Assembly: GCA_002719425.1 (NCBI GenBank)
Contig: PBHA01000018.1
Coordinates: 5,280-69,279 of the forward strand
Reading direction: 5' to 3'
DNA from: Chloroflexota bacterium
GTDB lineage: Bacteria; Chloroflexota; Dehalococcoidia; UBA1151; TMED-70
Length of the DNA stretch: 64,000 nt
Within the stretch, counting starts at the first letter, position 1. The number at the start of each line of letters is the position of its first letter. The notes below the pieces were generated by a model. It was not told the DNA's origin. It saw nothing but the letters and a program-made list of their open reading frames with translations, and did not search any database. Positions 10,650 to 19,767 of this stretch are shown piece after piece. The position numbers and the translations under genes are program-made.

Positions 10650-11301
10650 AACTATTCATACTATCGTATAACTTAGTCAAAGACTCAATCCAAGCTTTCT
10701 GAACATCTGGTTCCCAAGAAGGATCAAAGTCTGGATACTTATCAAGGATAATTTTGACTAAATTTAGATTTTTTTCAGTTGGATTTTTTTTTGTTGGAAT
10801 ATTTGAATTATTTGATTTTATAGATGTTTTAGATTTTTCATTAGATGAAGAGTTATGCCTTCTTGCTAAAATATGAGAGGATAGCTGTATTTCAGAAAAT
10901 TTGGCCGCTTGAATAAAAAAAGACTCACATTTTATTAAAACACCTTCTTTAGTTCCAAACTTTCTAAAAGCTTCTCTCAATTGAGACCTAGTAGCATTTT
11001 CAAGATCTAAATCAAAAATATGCTGATAAAAACTAAATAATAACTTTCTCATAATTTTTTTCTGTAAAGAAGAATCTCTTGAAACCAAATTCTTAAAATC
11101 TTCAGTCGGTATACCTTTTGAATCTATTAGTTCAAAAAATTTAATAGCAGTCATTAATTGTGTACCATTGGAACCAGAGAATCTATTAAGCCATACACTT
11201 CTATCAATTCTACTGGGCATACCTTCAGATAAAAATTCCAAAAAAGTTTGGAATGTTTTGAATGCAACATATGGGGGAATATTATTTTTTACAATTTTCA
11301 T
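10648..11301 (-). CDS. Conserved hypothetical protein, DUF5343-like
   Basis: A 217-residue soluble protein without a function I can name. The N-terminal wording (PPYVAFKTFQTFLEFL, then MPSRIDRSVW) resembles the DUF5343 family as I remember it, and the helical pattern FFELIDSKG plus later repeats suggests a winged-helix-like fold. That family assignment is low certainty. Residues about 145-180 form a Ser/Asn/Lys-rich linker, followed by a short conserved-looking tail (YPDFDPSWEPDVQKAWIES). Its stop codon lies inside the groL terminator. It is divergent from the ParB-like gene across about 158 bases, and the pairing suggests shared regulation or function. No signal peptide or membrane segment is visible. 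Confidence 0.7.
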   Translation of the reverse strand: MKIVKNNIPPYVAFKTFQTFLEFLSEGMPSRIDRSVWLNRFSGSNGTQLMTAIKFFELIDSKGIPTEDFKNLVSRDSSLQKKIMRKLLFSFYQHIFDLDLENATRSQLREAFRKFGTKEGVLIKCESFFIQAAKFSEIQLSSHILARRHNSSSNEKSKTSIKSNNSNIPTKKNPTEKNLNLVKIILDKYPDFDPSWEPDVQKAWIESLTKLYDSMNS

Positions 11302-11459
11302 GTATTTCAGTTCAAGCTAACAATGTACTAATCATTATATTAAAAAAATTCTAAACAAAAAGGGTTTTAAGAATGGTTATTTCCCAGCTAGGACAATTTT
11401 TGAAATTAGAATTTAGAATCTAGAAAATTAAGTTATAAAGAAAAAACTTGGGGCAAATA

Positions 11460-12329
11460 ATGAAAATAGAAATAAACTTAATTAAAATCCAACCTGGTCA
11501 TCCTGCTTTCCAGCATGAACCCGTAAAAAATTTATTAAATAAAAGAAACTCATCTCAACAAAAACCTATTGTACTCAAAGATAAGAATGGATATTTGTTA
11601 TACAGCGGAGAGAAAGTCCTAAGGAACGCAAAAAAAAATAACAAATCTAAAATAGACTGCAACGTTAAAGAAAAAATTGAGGATTTACCTTCAATTAATT
11701 TATCTGAAATTTATTTTTCAGGATTAAAGCCTCCAACTGAAGTTGCTAAAGAATTTATAAGTTTTAGGAAAAAAAATAATATTTCTCAACAAGAATTGAG
11801 TAGAAGAACGGGTATAACTCCGGGAACAATACATCACTATGAGTCTTTAATAAAAAAATTAAACCCACAGTTACTAAAAGCTTTAGATAACGGGAATCTT
11901 ACTTTTAAAGAAGCAAGATGTATAGCGGATATTGATGATTTTGAACTGCAGTATGAAATTTCTAAACCCTTTATATCAGGTGAAATTTCAAGTGTTTATG
12001 TAGAAAAAATCATAGGAAATATAAAGAAAAATCCTAAAACACCTATCGAAAAGATATTTAAGTCTGTAGTCAATGGAAACGAAATTAAGCCAGTGGTTAA
12101 AAAACAAAATGAAATTATAAATAATGAGTTAAAAGAATTGTCAATAGAAGAAAAGATTCTTCATTTTGCGATCGAACTAGATTCTGTAAAAGGGGAAGAA
12201 ATACCAGAATATAGAAGACTAAGAGTAATATCGACTTTAAAAATACTAGACTCAAAGATAAAATCAACATTAAATCATATGAACGGTAGTTTTGCTGAAA
12301 AAACAAAAGTTTATATAAATAGTAAATAA
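11460..12329 (+). CDS. ParB/Spo0J-like DNA-binding protein
   Basis: A 289-residue protein with the ParB layout. The N-terminal ParB/Srx-like domain contains GEKVLRNAK in place of the usual GERRxRAA. A helix-turn-helix (ISQQELSRRTGITPGTIHHY) is followed by the typical helix LLKALDNGNLTFKEARCIAD. The ENxQRxxLxP CTPase motif is not recognisable. I place the start at ATG 11460, preceded by GGGG. An in-frame TTG at 11448 is possible. No parA gene is adjacent, so a role in chromosome partition is unproven. It could be a nucleoid-occlusion or regulatory ParB relative. It sits divergent from the DUF5343-like gene and 10 bases before an Ldh2-type dehydrogenase. Confidence 0.75.
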   Translation: MKIEINLIKIQPGHPAFQHEPVKNLLNKRNSSQQKPIVLKDKNGYLLYSGEKVLRNAKKNNKSKIDCNVKEKIEDLPSINLSEIYFSGLKPPTEVAKEFISFRKKNNISQQELSRRTGITPGTIHHYESLIKKLNPQLLKALDNGNLTFKEARCIADIDDFELQYEISKPFISGEISSVYVEKIIGNIKKNPKTPIEKIFKSVVNGNEIKPVVKKQNEIINNELKELSIEEKILHFAIELDSVKGEEIPEYRRLRVISTLKILDSKIKSTLNHMNGSFAEKTKVYINSK

Positions 12330-12339
12330 AGAGGGAATT

Positions 12340-13440
12340 ATGCTAGAAAGATTTCATGTATCAGATGAAGATGCAGTAAGAGTCAACCATAAAAAAATGC
12401 ACTCTGTTACAAAACAAATTTTTATGAAGATGGGTTTGTCAAACGAAAATGCTGAAATTTCGGCTGATGTATTGATATATGCAGATCTTAATGGAGTTGA
12501 TACACATGGAGTATCAAATATGCTTAGATCATATGTAAGGATGTATCAGCTAGAAAAAATAAACCCAAGACCAGATATCAAAATTATAAAAGAATCAATT
12601 TCTACAGCTGCTTTGGACGGAGATAAAGGCCTTGGATTACATACAGCTCCATATGCAATGAGGTTGGCAATAAATAAAGCAAAGGAAAGTGGGGTAGGAA
12701 TTGTTACTCTTAATAATGCTGGACATCTAGGAGCCGCAGGCTTTCATGCTAAGTTAGCAGTTGATGAGGATATGATTGGTGTGTGTATGAGTGGAGGCGG
12801 TGGTTTTGCTATGCTTCCTACTTTTGGAGCTGAACCTCGATTTGGAACACAACCTATTGCATGGGCAGCACCAGCTGAGAATGAAGCTTATTTTATGTTT
12901 GATGCCGCAATGACTCAAATAGCTGGAAACAAAATCAAGTTACTAGAGAGATTAGAAACTCCTGTAGCTTCAAATTGGCTTGCAAACGAAGATGGCTCTC
13001 CTATAAACGTTGAGAAACTGCTCACTAAAGATGATTTTCATGAGGATGGTAGATTAAAAAATCTTCATATGCTTCCTTTAGGAGGAGAAAGGGAAAATGG
13101 TTCACATAAGGGTTATGGCTTTGCAGCAATTGTTGACATAATGTGTTCAATGCTAGGAGGTGCACAAGCAGGATTCTTGGGAGGGAGCGGACATTACTTT
13201 GCTGCATATAATATAGATTCTTTTAGTGATAAAACTACTTTCAAGAAAAATATGGATGATTTCTTAAGAGGTTTGAAGGAAACTCCACCTGCTCCTGGTC
13301 ATGATCGAGTTTTGTATCCTGGATTGGCAGAGTTTGAATCTAGAAACGATAGAAGTAAGAACGGAATTCCTTACCATCCTGAGGTAATTGAATGGTTTGA
13401 ATCAATATCATCCGAACTAGAAATCAAGTTAGATTGGTAA
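12340..13440 (+). CDS. Malate/L-lactate dehydrogenase family (Ldh2) oxidoreductase
   Basis: A 366-residue NAD(P)-dependent dehydrogenase of the Ldh2/YlbC/ureidoglycolate-dehydrogenase family, structurally distinct from classical lactate and malate dehydrogenases. Family segments include DLNGVDTHGVSNM, VTLNNAGHLGAAG with the catalytic His, the Gly-rich GVCMSGGGG, and the C-terminal GSHKGYGFA. The substrate is probably a 2-hydroxy acid, but the exact one cannot be read. GAGGG lies five bases before the ATG. It follows the ParB-like gene closely and converges on lipoamide dehydrogenase with a 2-base gap. Confidence 0.86.
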   Translation: MLERFHVSDEDAVRVNHKKMHSVTKQIFMKMGLSNENAEISADVLIYADLNGVDTHGVSNMLRSYVRMYQLEKINPRPDIKIIKESISTAALDGDKGLGLHTAPYAMRLAINKAKESGVGIVTLNNAGHLGAAGFHAKLAVDEDMIGVCMSGGGGFAMLPTFGAEPRFGTQPIAWAAPAENEAYFMFDAAMTQIAGNKIKLLERLETPVASNWLANEDGSPINVEKLLTKDDFHEDGRLKNLHMLPLGGERENGSHKGYGFAAIVDIMCSMLGGAQAGFLGGSGHYFAAYNIDSFSDKTTFKKNMDDFLRGLKETPPAPGHDRVLYPGLAEFESRNDRSKNGIPYHPEVIEWFESISSELEIKLDW

Positions 13441-13442
13441 TA

Positions 13443-14852
13443 CTAGAAGTGAATAGCTTCGTTGTTAGTACTAGCTGCAGCTTCTTTTATAACTTCTGAT
13501 AAAGTTGGGTGTGCATGAGTAAGTCTGTGCAATTCTTCATTTGTACCTTCAAGATATTTGAGCATCCCTATTTCCCCAATCATTTCAGTTGCTTCTGCAC
13601 CTATTATATGAGCGCCTAATATCTCACCTGTATCTGAATCAGAGATGATTTTAGCAAATCCATTATAGTTATTAATAGCTATAGATTTACCTGCAACTTG
13701 AAAAGGAACTTTTCCGACTGAATATTTAATATTTTGCTCTTTTGCCTGATCTTCTGTAATTCCTATGCTAGCAATTTGTGGTGAACAATAAGTGCATCTA
13801 GGCATATTTGAATAATCACTTATTCCCTGAACTTCTAATCCCTTAATTGTTTCTGCAGCTACAATTCCTTGATCAAAAGCAACATGAGCTAGAGGAAGCT
13901 TTCCAGTAACATCTCCTATTGCATAAATTCCATTCACGTTAGTTCTCATAAAATCATCGACAACAATAAAACCATTATTATCAATTTCAACACCAGCATT
14001 GCTTAGTCCTAATTGATCACTATTAGGTTGTATTCCAACTCCAAGCATAACTTTTTCAAAATCTTTGGAGAATGATTCTCCATTTGAATCATAATCTAAA
14101 GTTACTGATTTACTATTTTTTGTTACATTCTTAATTTTAGAAGATGTAAAAGATTGAATCCCTTGTTTCTTAAATTGCCTTTCTAACTCTTTAGAAATAT
14201 CAGAATCTTCTTTTGGAACCAATCTATCCATAATTTCAAAAAGAGAAACTTCTACACCATATGCATTGAGGAAGTAAGCAAATTCGCAACCAATAGCTGA
14301 AGCTCCAATTATGGCAATAGAATTTGGTTTAGATTTTAATTCTAAGGCTTCTCTAGAAGTAATTATAAGTTCCTTATCTATTTCTAGATTTGGCAAAGAT
14401 CTGGGTCTTGCTCCTGTTGCAATTATTATATTGCTTGCAGTGTAAACATCCTGACCAACTTCAACTTTTGATGAAGATTGTAATTGAGCTTCTCCACTAA
14501 TAAGATCAATATTGTTTTTTTTGATTAAATATCCTATGCCTTGAGTTAATTTCGACGAAACCTCTCTTGATCTTTCTATAGCCTTAGAAATATCTGCCTT
14601 AAATTCTTTAAAAGAAAAACCCCACTCTTCAGGGTTTTTCAACTCATTTAAAAGTTCAGCATTCTTGAGGAGAGACTTGGAAGGAATACAACCCCAATTC
14701 AAGCAAACACCACCTAAACCACCTATGCCTGAACCATCATCTTTTTCTATCAAAGCAACTTTTAAGCCAAGTTGAGATGCTCTAATTGCAGAATGATAAC
14801 CTCCCGGCCCAGCCCCGATAACTATTAAATCAAAATTTTCTGACATAAACAA
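13443..14852 (-). CDS. lpdA: Dihydrolipoyl dehydrogenase
   Basis: The E3 flavoprotein (469 residues) that reoxidises dihydrolipoamide with NAD+ for 2-oxoacid dehydrogenase complexes and the glycine cleavage system. Visible elements are the FAD dinucleotide fold GAGPGGYHSA, the redox disulfide GGVCLNWGCIPSKS, the NAD fold GASAIGCEFA, the central YAIGDVTG, and the C-terminal HAHPTLSEV with the catalytic His-Glu pair. GAGGAAG sits six bases before the first ATG, which favours 14852 over the second ATG. It is not beside its likely clients: the E1-E2 operon is at 28-31 kb and the gcv genes at 47-51 kb. It probably supplies both. Confidence 0.95.
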   Translation of the reverse strand: MFMSENFDLIVIGAGPGGYHSAIRASQLGLKVALIEKDDGSGIGGLGGVCLNWGCIPSKSLLKNAELLNELKNPEEWGFSFKEFKADISKAIERSREVSSKLTQGIGYLIKKNNIDLISGEAQLQSSSKVEVGQDVYTASNIIIATGARPRSLPNLEIDKELIITSREALELKSKPNSIAIIGASAIGCEFAYFLNAYGVEVSLFEIMDRLVPKEDSDISKELERQFKKQGIQSFTSSKIKNVTKNSKSVTLDYDSNGESFSKDFEKVMLGVGIQPNSDQLGLSNAGVEIDNNGFIVVDDFMRTNVNGIYAIGDVTGKLPLAHVAFDQGIVAAETIKGLEVQGISDYSNMPRCTYCSPQIASIGITEDQAKEQNIKYSVGKVPFQVAGKSIAINNYNGFAKIISDSDTGEILGAHIIGAEATEMIGEIGMLKYLEGTNEELHRLTHAHPTLSEVIKEAAASTNNEAIHF

Positions 14853-14879
14853 TCTTCCTCAAATATTTTAATATTAAAA

Positions 14880-15131
14880 TTATTCTACTCTAAAGAAATT
14901 ATAAAGCTTCTGTATAACAACCCCAAAAATCAATCCAAATATAAAAAAAAGAAAAGTAACAATAATGACTAGAAAAATTATAGGGGTTGGATTAGCTGGA
15001 CAGGTTGTGGAAGTTGGACATATATAAATATAGCTTATCAATGAGTAGATAATGGAAAAAATAAATCCCAAAATTGTAAATAAAATTGAAGAATAATAAA
15101 TTGTTTTTGGAAGTTTTTTAAATTTGATCAT
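14880..15131 (-). CDS. Small two-helix membrane protein
   Basis: An 83-residue predicted inner-membrane protein with two hydrophobic helices (about residues 14-36 and 50-74). They are joined by a short loop with two cysteines (CPTSTTC), which would face the outside if the basic N-terminus (KFKKLPK) is cytoplasmic. No family is recognised. It is upstream of lpdA in the same direction (27-base gap) and divergent from the MFS gene. There is no clear ribosome site. The codon pattern and hydrophobic profile make it a plausible real gene. Confidence 0.55.
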   Translation of the reverse strand: MIKFKKLPKTIYYSSILFTILGFIFSIIYSLISYIYICPTSTTCPANPTPIIFLVIIVTFLFFIFGLIFGVVIQKLYNFFRVE

Positions 15132-15189
15132 TTTTTTCTGATTAAAGAAGAATAATTATTATATAAATATACCATTATAAAAAATTTTT

Positions 15190-16413
15190 ATGAGTAAAAT
15201 AACCAAACCCTTTTCAGGCCTCGCATTAGTAATAGGCTTATCTCTTGGACATGGAATTAAACATTTTGGTCAAGGTGCCCTAACTGTGATTGGTCCTTTA
15301 TTGAAAGCTTCTATGGGGCTGTCAGAAGTTTCATATGCATTAATATTTTCTTCAATGAATGTTTCTAGTGGGTTATCAAACATACCTGCTGGAATATTAT
15401 CGGACATGTACAGAAAAAAAATAGCTTGGTTTCTTGCTATTTCTATGTTTACAATTTCTATTGGATATCTTCTGATAGGAATAACTAAAATCTATCTCCT
15501 AATATTAATTGGGGTTATTCTTATTGGATTTGGAACTAGTTTTTGGCACGCTCCAGCTTTCGGTACTCTTGCAGCGAGATATCCAGAGAGGAAGGGGTTT
15601 GCTCTATCTATGCATCTTACAGGTGCACAAATAGGTAATACGATTGGACCTCCAATAATTGGTGGATTGATTTCAGGAATTACCCTTGGTTCAATTATCA
15701 AGTTTTCAGGCTTTGGGTGGGAAAATGTTTCTATTATGATAGTTATTCCTATGATCATAACAGGGGTTCTTGTATTAACTATGTTTAAGTCTGCGGGTTC
15801 AGAATCTACCTCAAACTGGTCTTTTCAGGAGTACAGGGATAGGACTAAATCGTTATTATCAGACAAAATAATTCTTGGGTTGATTGTTTTAGGGGCAATG
15901 AGAGCTAGCATCCATACTTCTTTTCAATTATGGCTTGCAGTCTACCTAAAAGAAGAACTTGATTACTCTGCTTGGGTGATTGGTTGGCATATTGCACTTA
16001 TTACAGCGGCTGGAATAATATCAACCCCAATAATGGGAATTTTGTCAGATAGATTTGGAAGAAAACCGGTTATACAAATTTCTATGACATTGATGGCAAT
16101 CTACTTATTTTTATTCCTAATTTTTGATGAAGGATTAGGCCTTATAATTTTAATTGGATTATTGGGTATGTTTTTTTTCTCAGTAATGCCCATAGTGACT
16201 GCAGCAACAATGGATAGGGTTCCAAGAGGAAGTGAAGGAAGTGGAACGGCTCTAAATTTCATAGGTATGTCACTGATAGGGTTTATGGCTCCAGTTATAT
16301 CCGGAATAATTTATAAAAATTATAATTTTGAAGGAATTGCAATTTTTTCTGGCATAATTGCAATTTCAGGAATTTTATTATGTACATTCCTACCTATGAA
16401 GAAAATTAATTAA
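15190..16413 (+). CDS. MFS transporter, fosmidomycin-resistance-like
   Basis: A 407-residue major-facilitator permease with about 12 hydrophobic segments. Loop 2-3 carries GILSDMYRKK, and the duplicated half carries GILSDRFGRKP, the canonical MFS GxxSDxxGRK signatures. The segment FGTSFWHAPAFGTLAARYP followed by GAQIGNTIGPPI resembles the fosmidomycin-resistance (Fsr) branch of efflux pumps. The substrate is not predictable from the sequence. Its 3' end overlaps the convergent recO stop by eight bases. The direction of transport, probably export, is inferred from the family. Confidence 0.85.
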   Translation: MSKITKPFSGLALVIGLSLGHGIKHFGQGALTVIGPLLKASMGLSEVSYALIFSSMNVSSGLSNIPAGILSDMYRKKIAWFLAISMFTISIGYLLIGITKIYLLILIGVILIGFGTSFWHAPAFGTLAARYPERKGFALSMHLTGAQIGNTIGPPIIGGLISGITLGSIIKFSGFGWENVSIMIVIPMIITGVLVLTMFKSAGSESTSNWSFQEYRDRTKSLLSDKIILGLIVLGAMRASIHTSFQLWLAVYLKEELDYSAWVIGWHIALITAAGIISTPIMGILSDRFGRKPVIQISMTLMAIYLFLFLIFDEGLGLIILIGLLGMFFFSVMPIVTAATMDRVPRGSEGSGTALNFIGMSLIGFMAPVISGIIYKNYNFEGIAIFSGIIAISGILLCTFLPMKKIN

Positions 16414-17167
16414 CATTCGAAAGAAATTTTTCAGAATTAATTAAAGATTGAGTAATTGTTTGTATATATTTCTTTGTCACTTCTTTTACTTTTTTTAAGT
16501 TTTGATCCTTAAAATTAATATTTTTTACAACATCCCAATTATTTTTAGATAAAAATCTCATAGCTTTAATTGAATTTTTATCAACAGATATATAATTGTC
16601 CGTTTCCGTAGAATATTTTTTATCTACTAACCCTCCATTTACTGATGAAAAAAGATGATCTCCTTCATCGAGTATATTCCCACTAATTTGACAATTATAT
16701 AAATCTGGTAAAAATCCTGATAACGAAAGTAGATTAATTTCGAACCATCTCATGAGTAATTCGTTTTTTTTCTGAAAAATTTGATCAAGAGTATAAGACA
16801 GAAGAGAGTATAATTCATTATCAGGATTATTCTCTACAGAAAATTTTTCTGTTAGTTCCAAAAAATAAAAACCTATGGAAATTAAAGAAAGGTCATTTTT
16901 TATTTCAGTATAATTTTCAATCATTTCAACCTGTGAAAGATTACTTAAATTTTCTCCTATAGATATGTATGCATTAACCTTTGAAAGAATATCCAGATGT
17001 CCTCCCATTCTAGATTTTGGCTTCCGAATACCCTTTGCAACTACACGAATAATACCGTTATTTGTGGTTAAAATTGTAAATATTCTGTCTGCATCACCAA
17101 AATCAAAGGATTTGAGCACTATTGCCTCTGTTTGAATAAATTTTTTTCTTTTTCTATAGGCTTTCAT
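16406..17167 (-). CDS. recO: DNA repair protein RecO
   Basis: RecO (253 residues) loads RecA on SSB-coated single strands together with RecR in the RecF pathway. The N-terminal OB fold reads TEAIVLKSFDFGDADRI with the typical VVAKGIRKPKSRMGG. The C-terminal helical domain is more diverged, and the four-cysteine zinc motif seen in some RecO proteins is not present. It is the last gene of the leftward unknown-ybeY-dnaX-ybaB-recR-recO run. Its start overlaps the recR stop by 14 bases, so RecO and RecR are probably made in coupled fashion. Confidence 0.9.
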   Translation of the reverse strand: MKAYRKRKKFIQTEAIVLKSFDFGDADRIFTILTTNNGIIRVVAKGIRKPKSRMGGHLDILSKVNAYISIGENLSNLSQVEMIENYTEIKNDLSLISIGFYFLELTEKFSVENNPDNELYSLLSYTLDQIFQKKNELLMRWFEINLLSLSGFLPDLYNCQISGNILDEGDHLFSSVNGGLVDKKYSTETDNYISVDKNSIKAMRFLSKNNWDVVKNINFKDQNLKKVKEVTKKYIQTITQSLINSEKFLSNVN

Positions 17168-17792
17168 TTATATTAATTCTAGAACCTAAAGCATGTGAAA
17201 TTGTGGTTTCATCAGCATATTCTATATCTGAACCAGAGGGCATACCTCGAGCCAGTCTAGTTACTCTTATATCTTTTTTTATTTCTGATATTTGCTGATT
17301 TATATACATTGCAGTTGCTTCTCCTTCAAGGTTTAAGTTTGTTGCTACAACAACTTCTACAATTGAATCATCTTTTTGAATCCTATTGAGTAGCTCTGTT
17401 ATTCGAATCTCTTCAGGACCAATTCCATTTGCAGGAGATAAAGATCCGTGCAAAACATGAAACATACCTCTGTATGCACCAGATTTTTCTAAAACATAAA
17501 CATCCATAGCTTCCTCAACAACACAAATTATGGATTTATCTCGATTTTGATTTGTACAAACATCACAAGTTGTTTTTTCAGAAATATTTTGACAAACCTC
17601 ACAGTAAATAATTTTACTTTTGATGCCTAAAAGTGATTCGGATATGCTTTTTACCTGTTCTTCAGGCATTTTCAGTGTTGCAAAAGCTAATCTTTGAGCA
17701 GTTTTAGGGCCTATAGAAGGAAGAAGCCTAAATGAGTCTATCAGGTCATTTAATGCTTCTGGTATAAATGGTGATCTATCTAATGGAACCAT
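17154..17792 (-). CDS. recR: Recombination mediator RecR
   Basis: RecR (212 residues) forms a ring clamp that works with RecO and RecF in gap repair. The helix-hairpin-helix LPSIGPKTAQRLAF is near the N-terminus. The zinc finger is CEVCQNISEKTTCDVC. The Toprim part includes VVEEAMDVYVLE, and the Walker-B-like end is RLARGMPSGSDIEYAD. The first residues (MVPLDRSPFIPEAL) are slightly longer than usual, so a later start cannot be excluded. It lies one base after ybaB and overlaps recO, the conserved dnaX-ybaB-recR order of many bacteria. Confidence 0.95.
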   Translation of the reverse strand: MVPLDRSPFIPEALNDLIDSFRLLPSIGPKTAQRLAFATLKMPEEQVKSISESLLGIKSKIIYCEVCQNISEKTTCDVCTNQNRDKSIICVVEEAMDVYVLEKSGAYRGMFHVLHGSLSPANGIGPEEIRITELLNRIQKDDSIVEVVVATNLNLEGEATAMYINQQISEIKKDIRVTRLARGMPSGSDIEYADETTISHALGSRININESL

Positions 17793-17793
17793 A

Positions 17794-18099
17794 TTATAAA
17801 CCAGGGATATTTAACCCACCTGTAACCTCAGACATTATTTTTTTTGAAGATTTTTCAGCTTCTTTTATACCTTCATTCAAAGCTTTAGTAAGATTTTTTT
17901 CTAAATCTTTAGAAGAAACTTGACTCAAAAAATCTTCATTTATTTTTATCGATTTTACGTTAGAAGTACCCTGTATAGTAATTTCAATATTGCCATCCTT
18001 AGAAGTTGCAACCGTCTGTAGTTTATCAATTTTTTTCTTCAAGCCATTCATCTGTTTCATTAGACTGCCAGCTTGTTTTAATTTATCCATATTAAACAT
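17794..18099 (-). CDS. ybaB: Nucleoid-associated protein YbaB/EbfC
   Basis: A 101-residue dimeric nucleoid-associated protein of the YbaB/EbfC family. The N-terminal coiled helix (KLKQAGSLMKQMNGLKKKID) and the middle IEITIQGTSNVKSIKI strand pair are typical. The C-terminal helix is acidic-basic and ends SEVTGGLNIPGL, the family signature. The ribosome site AGGAAGG overlaps the last codons of dnaX, four bases away. Its position between dnaX and recR is the classical one. It probably binds DNA without strong sequence specificity. Confidence 0.93.
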   Translation of the reverse strand: MFNMDKLKQAGSLMKQMNGLKKKIDKLQTVATSKDGNIEITIQGTSNVKSIKINEDFLSQVSSKDLEKNLTKALNEGIKEAEKSSKKIMSEVTGGLNIPGL

Positions 18100-18102
18100 A
18101 TA

Positions 18103-19764
18103 TTATCCTTCCTTTTCTTCCTCAACTTTGGCTCCCATGGCTAAAGCAGATTTTACAATTTCATTATCTAATAAGTTAGTTTTAATATTATTTTTTTGCT
18201 CTTCATCAGGTTCTTCTAAAACTAATTTTATTCCTTCTCCATAAGTTTCTGTAACAGATTTTCTTACTGCCTCACGAACTAGATCAATTTGCCATTCTGC
18301 CTGAAAATGATCATGTAAAGATTTGCTCTTAAATTTTAAAACCAACTTATCATCAATTCTTTTTGGGATCTCAACATTTCGAAGAAGTGCCCCTAAAACC
18401 ATCTTTCCAAACTTAGCTCTGCGTAAATCAAATAGTACCTTCTCCCAATCTAACTTCTCTTTGGAATCATTTTGAGGCTGTGGAGTAGTAGTAATGGGAT
18501 TATTCCCAGATTGAGCCACGGGTTTAGGCTGTGATTTAGTTGAATCTATATTTTGATTATTAGCATTTTGCTTAGGGCTGCCTTCATTTCTATCAACTAT
18601 GGGGTCTTTTTTCTGGATTGATGGATTTGATTGGGGCTCTATTTGAATTTCAATTTCTTTTTTTATGTCTAGTTCAATTTTTTCTTCAAACATATATGTC
18701 AAATGAATTAGAGATGAATCAAGCAAAGAATCAAAATGCTCCGTTCGGATTGAGATCATTTCAATAAACTTTTCAAGAATCAATATAAGCTTTTGGGGTT
18801 CAGTTGATTGAAATGTATTGGCAGCATTGGTAACAAAGTCAGAAGAATAACCCTGAATATCATTGACTCCATTAGATGTAAAAACTCCTATTCTCAAAAC
18901 ATCAACAATAGAATTTGATAAAGACTTAAAATCTATTCCTCTTAATCTCAACTCTTGTAATTTTTCTAGCAAAGATTGTTTTTCATTATTAAGAATCAAG
19001 GATAGTAATTCCAAAGATAAATTTTCATCAATAATTCCAAACAACTCTCTAGCATTATCTATAGTTATTTCATCAAATGCTGTAGAAAGTTGTTCAAGTA
19101 AGTTACAAGCATCCCTTAAAGAGCCTGATGCATTATCAGCTATGAACCAGAGTATTTCCTCCTTACAGTTTATTTCTTCATTTTCAGAAATTGATTTTAA
19201 TCTCTTTACTACCTCAGAGTTTGAAACATTTCTGAAATCAAACCTTTGACATCTTGAAATAATTGTTTCAGGAAGTTTTTGATATTCAGTAGTTGCTAGT
19301 ATCATAATTACCTGGGGAGGAGGCTCTTCTAGGGTCTTCAGCAATGCGTTGAAGGCCTCATTGGTCAACATATGCACCTCATCTATGATGTATACCTTAT
19401 ATTTTCCAACTGATGGCATAAACTGAACATTATCTAGCAAAGATCTGATATCATCAATTCTTCTATTAGATGCAGCATCTATTTCAATCAAATCTAAAAA
19501 TTTACCAGAATCAATTTCTTCTGAAATATTGGAGTCTAAATTAGGTTCCCCGTTATTATCTACTCCTAAGTTTAGAGCTTTTGCCAGTATTCTTGCAGTT
19601 GAAGTTTTTCCTACGCCTCTAGGTCCAGTAAATAAATATGCATGTGCATTTTTATCCTTAAGTAAAGAGTTTTTAAGAGTGGTTGTTATATGATCTTGAC
19701 CCATTACATCAGAAAAATTTTTTGGTCTCCATTTTTGATATAAAACTTCTCTTTTAAAACTCAT
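18103..19764 (-). CDS. dnaX: DNA polymerase III tau/gamma subunit DnaX, zinc cysteines lost
   Basis: The clamp-loader ATPase (553 residues). Walker A is GPRGVGKTST, Walker B is IIDEVHML, and the sensor and arginine-finger segments ATTEYQKLPETIISRCQRF are intact. The zinc module that normally carries four cysteines is present in outline but has none. An ungapped comparison with the usual LNC...GEPCGxCxxC pattern puts Leu66, Asn75, Ser78 and Ser81 at those positions. A Gln/Pro/Asn/Lys-rich linker spans about residues 365-430, followed by a C-terminal tau-like domain. An A6 run in that linker (18607-18612) could allow a shorter gamma-like product. The gene is between ybeY and ybaB. Confidence 0.95.
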   Translation of the reverse strand: MSFKREVLYQKWRPKNFSDVMGQDHITTTLKNSLLKDKNAHAYLFTGPRGVGKTSTARILAKALNLGVDNNGEPNLDSNISEEIDSGKFLDLIEIDAASNRRIDDIRSLLDNVQFMPSVGKYKVYIIDEVHMLTNEAFNALLKTLEEPPPQVIMILATTEYQKLPETIISRCQRFDFRNVSNSEVVKRLKSISENEEINCKEEILWFIADNASGSLRDACNLLEQLSTAFDEITIDNARELFGIIDENLSLELLSLILNNEKQSLLEKLQELRLRGIDFKSLSNSIVDVLRIGVFTSNGVNDIQGYSSDFVTNAANTFQSTEPQKLILILEKFIEMISIRTEHFDSLLDSSLIHLTYMFEEKIELDIKKEIEIQIEPQSNPSIQKKDPIVDRNEGSPKQNANNQNIDSTKSQPKPVAQSGNNPITTTPQPQNDSKEKLDWEKVLFDLRRAKFGKMVLGALLRNVEIPKRIDDKLVLKFKSKSLHDHFQAEWQIDLVREAVRKSVTETYGEGIKLVLEEPDEEQKNNIKTNLLDNEIVKSALAMGAKVEEEKEG

Positions 19765-19767
19765 AAT

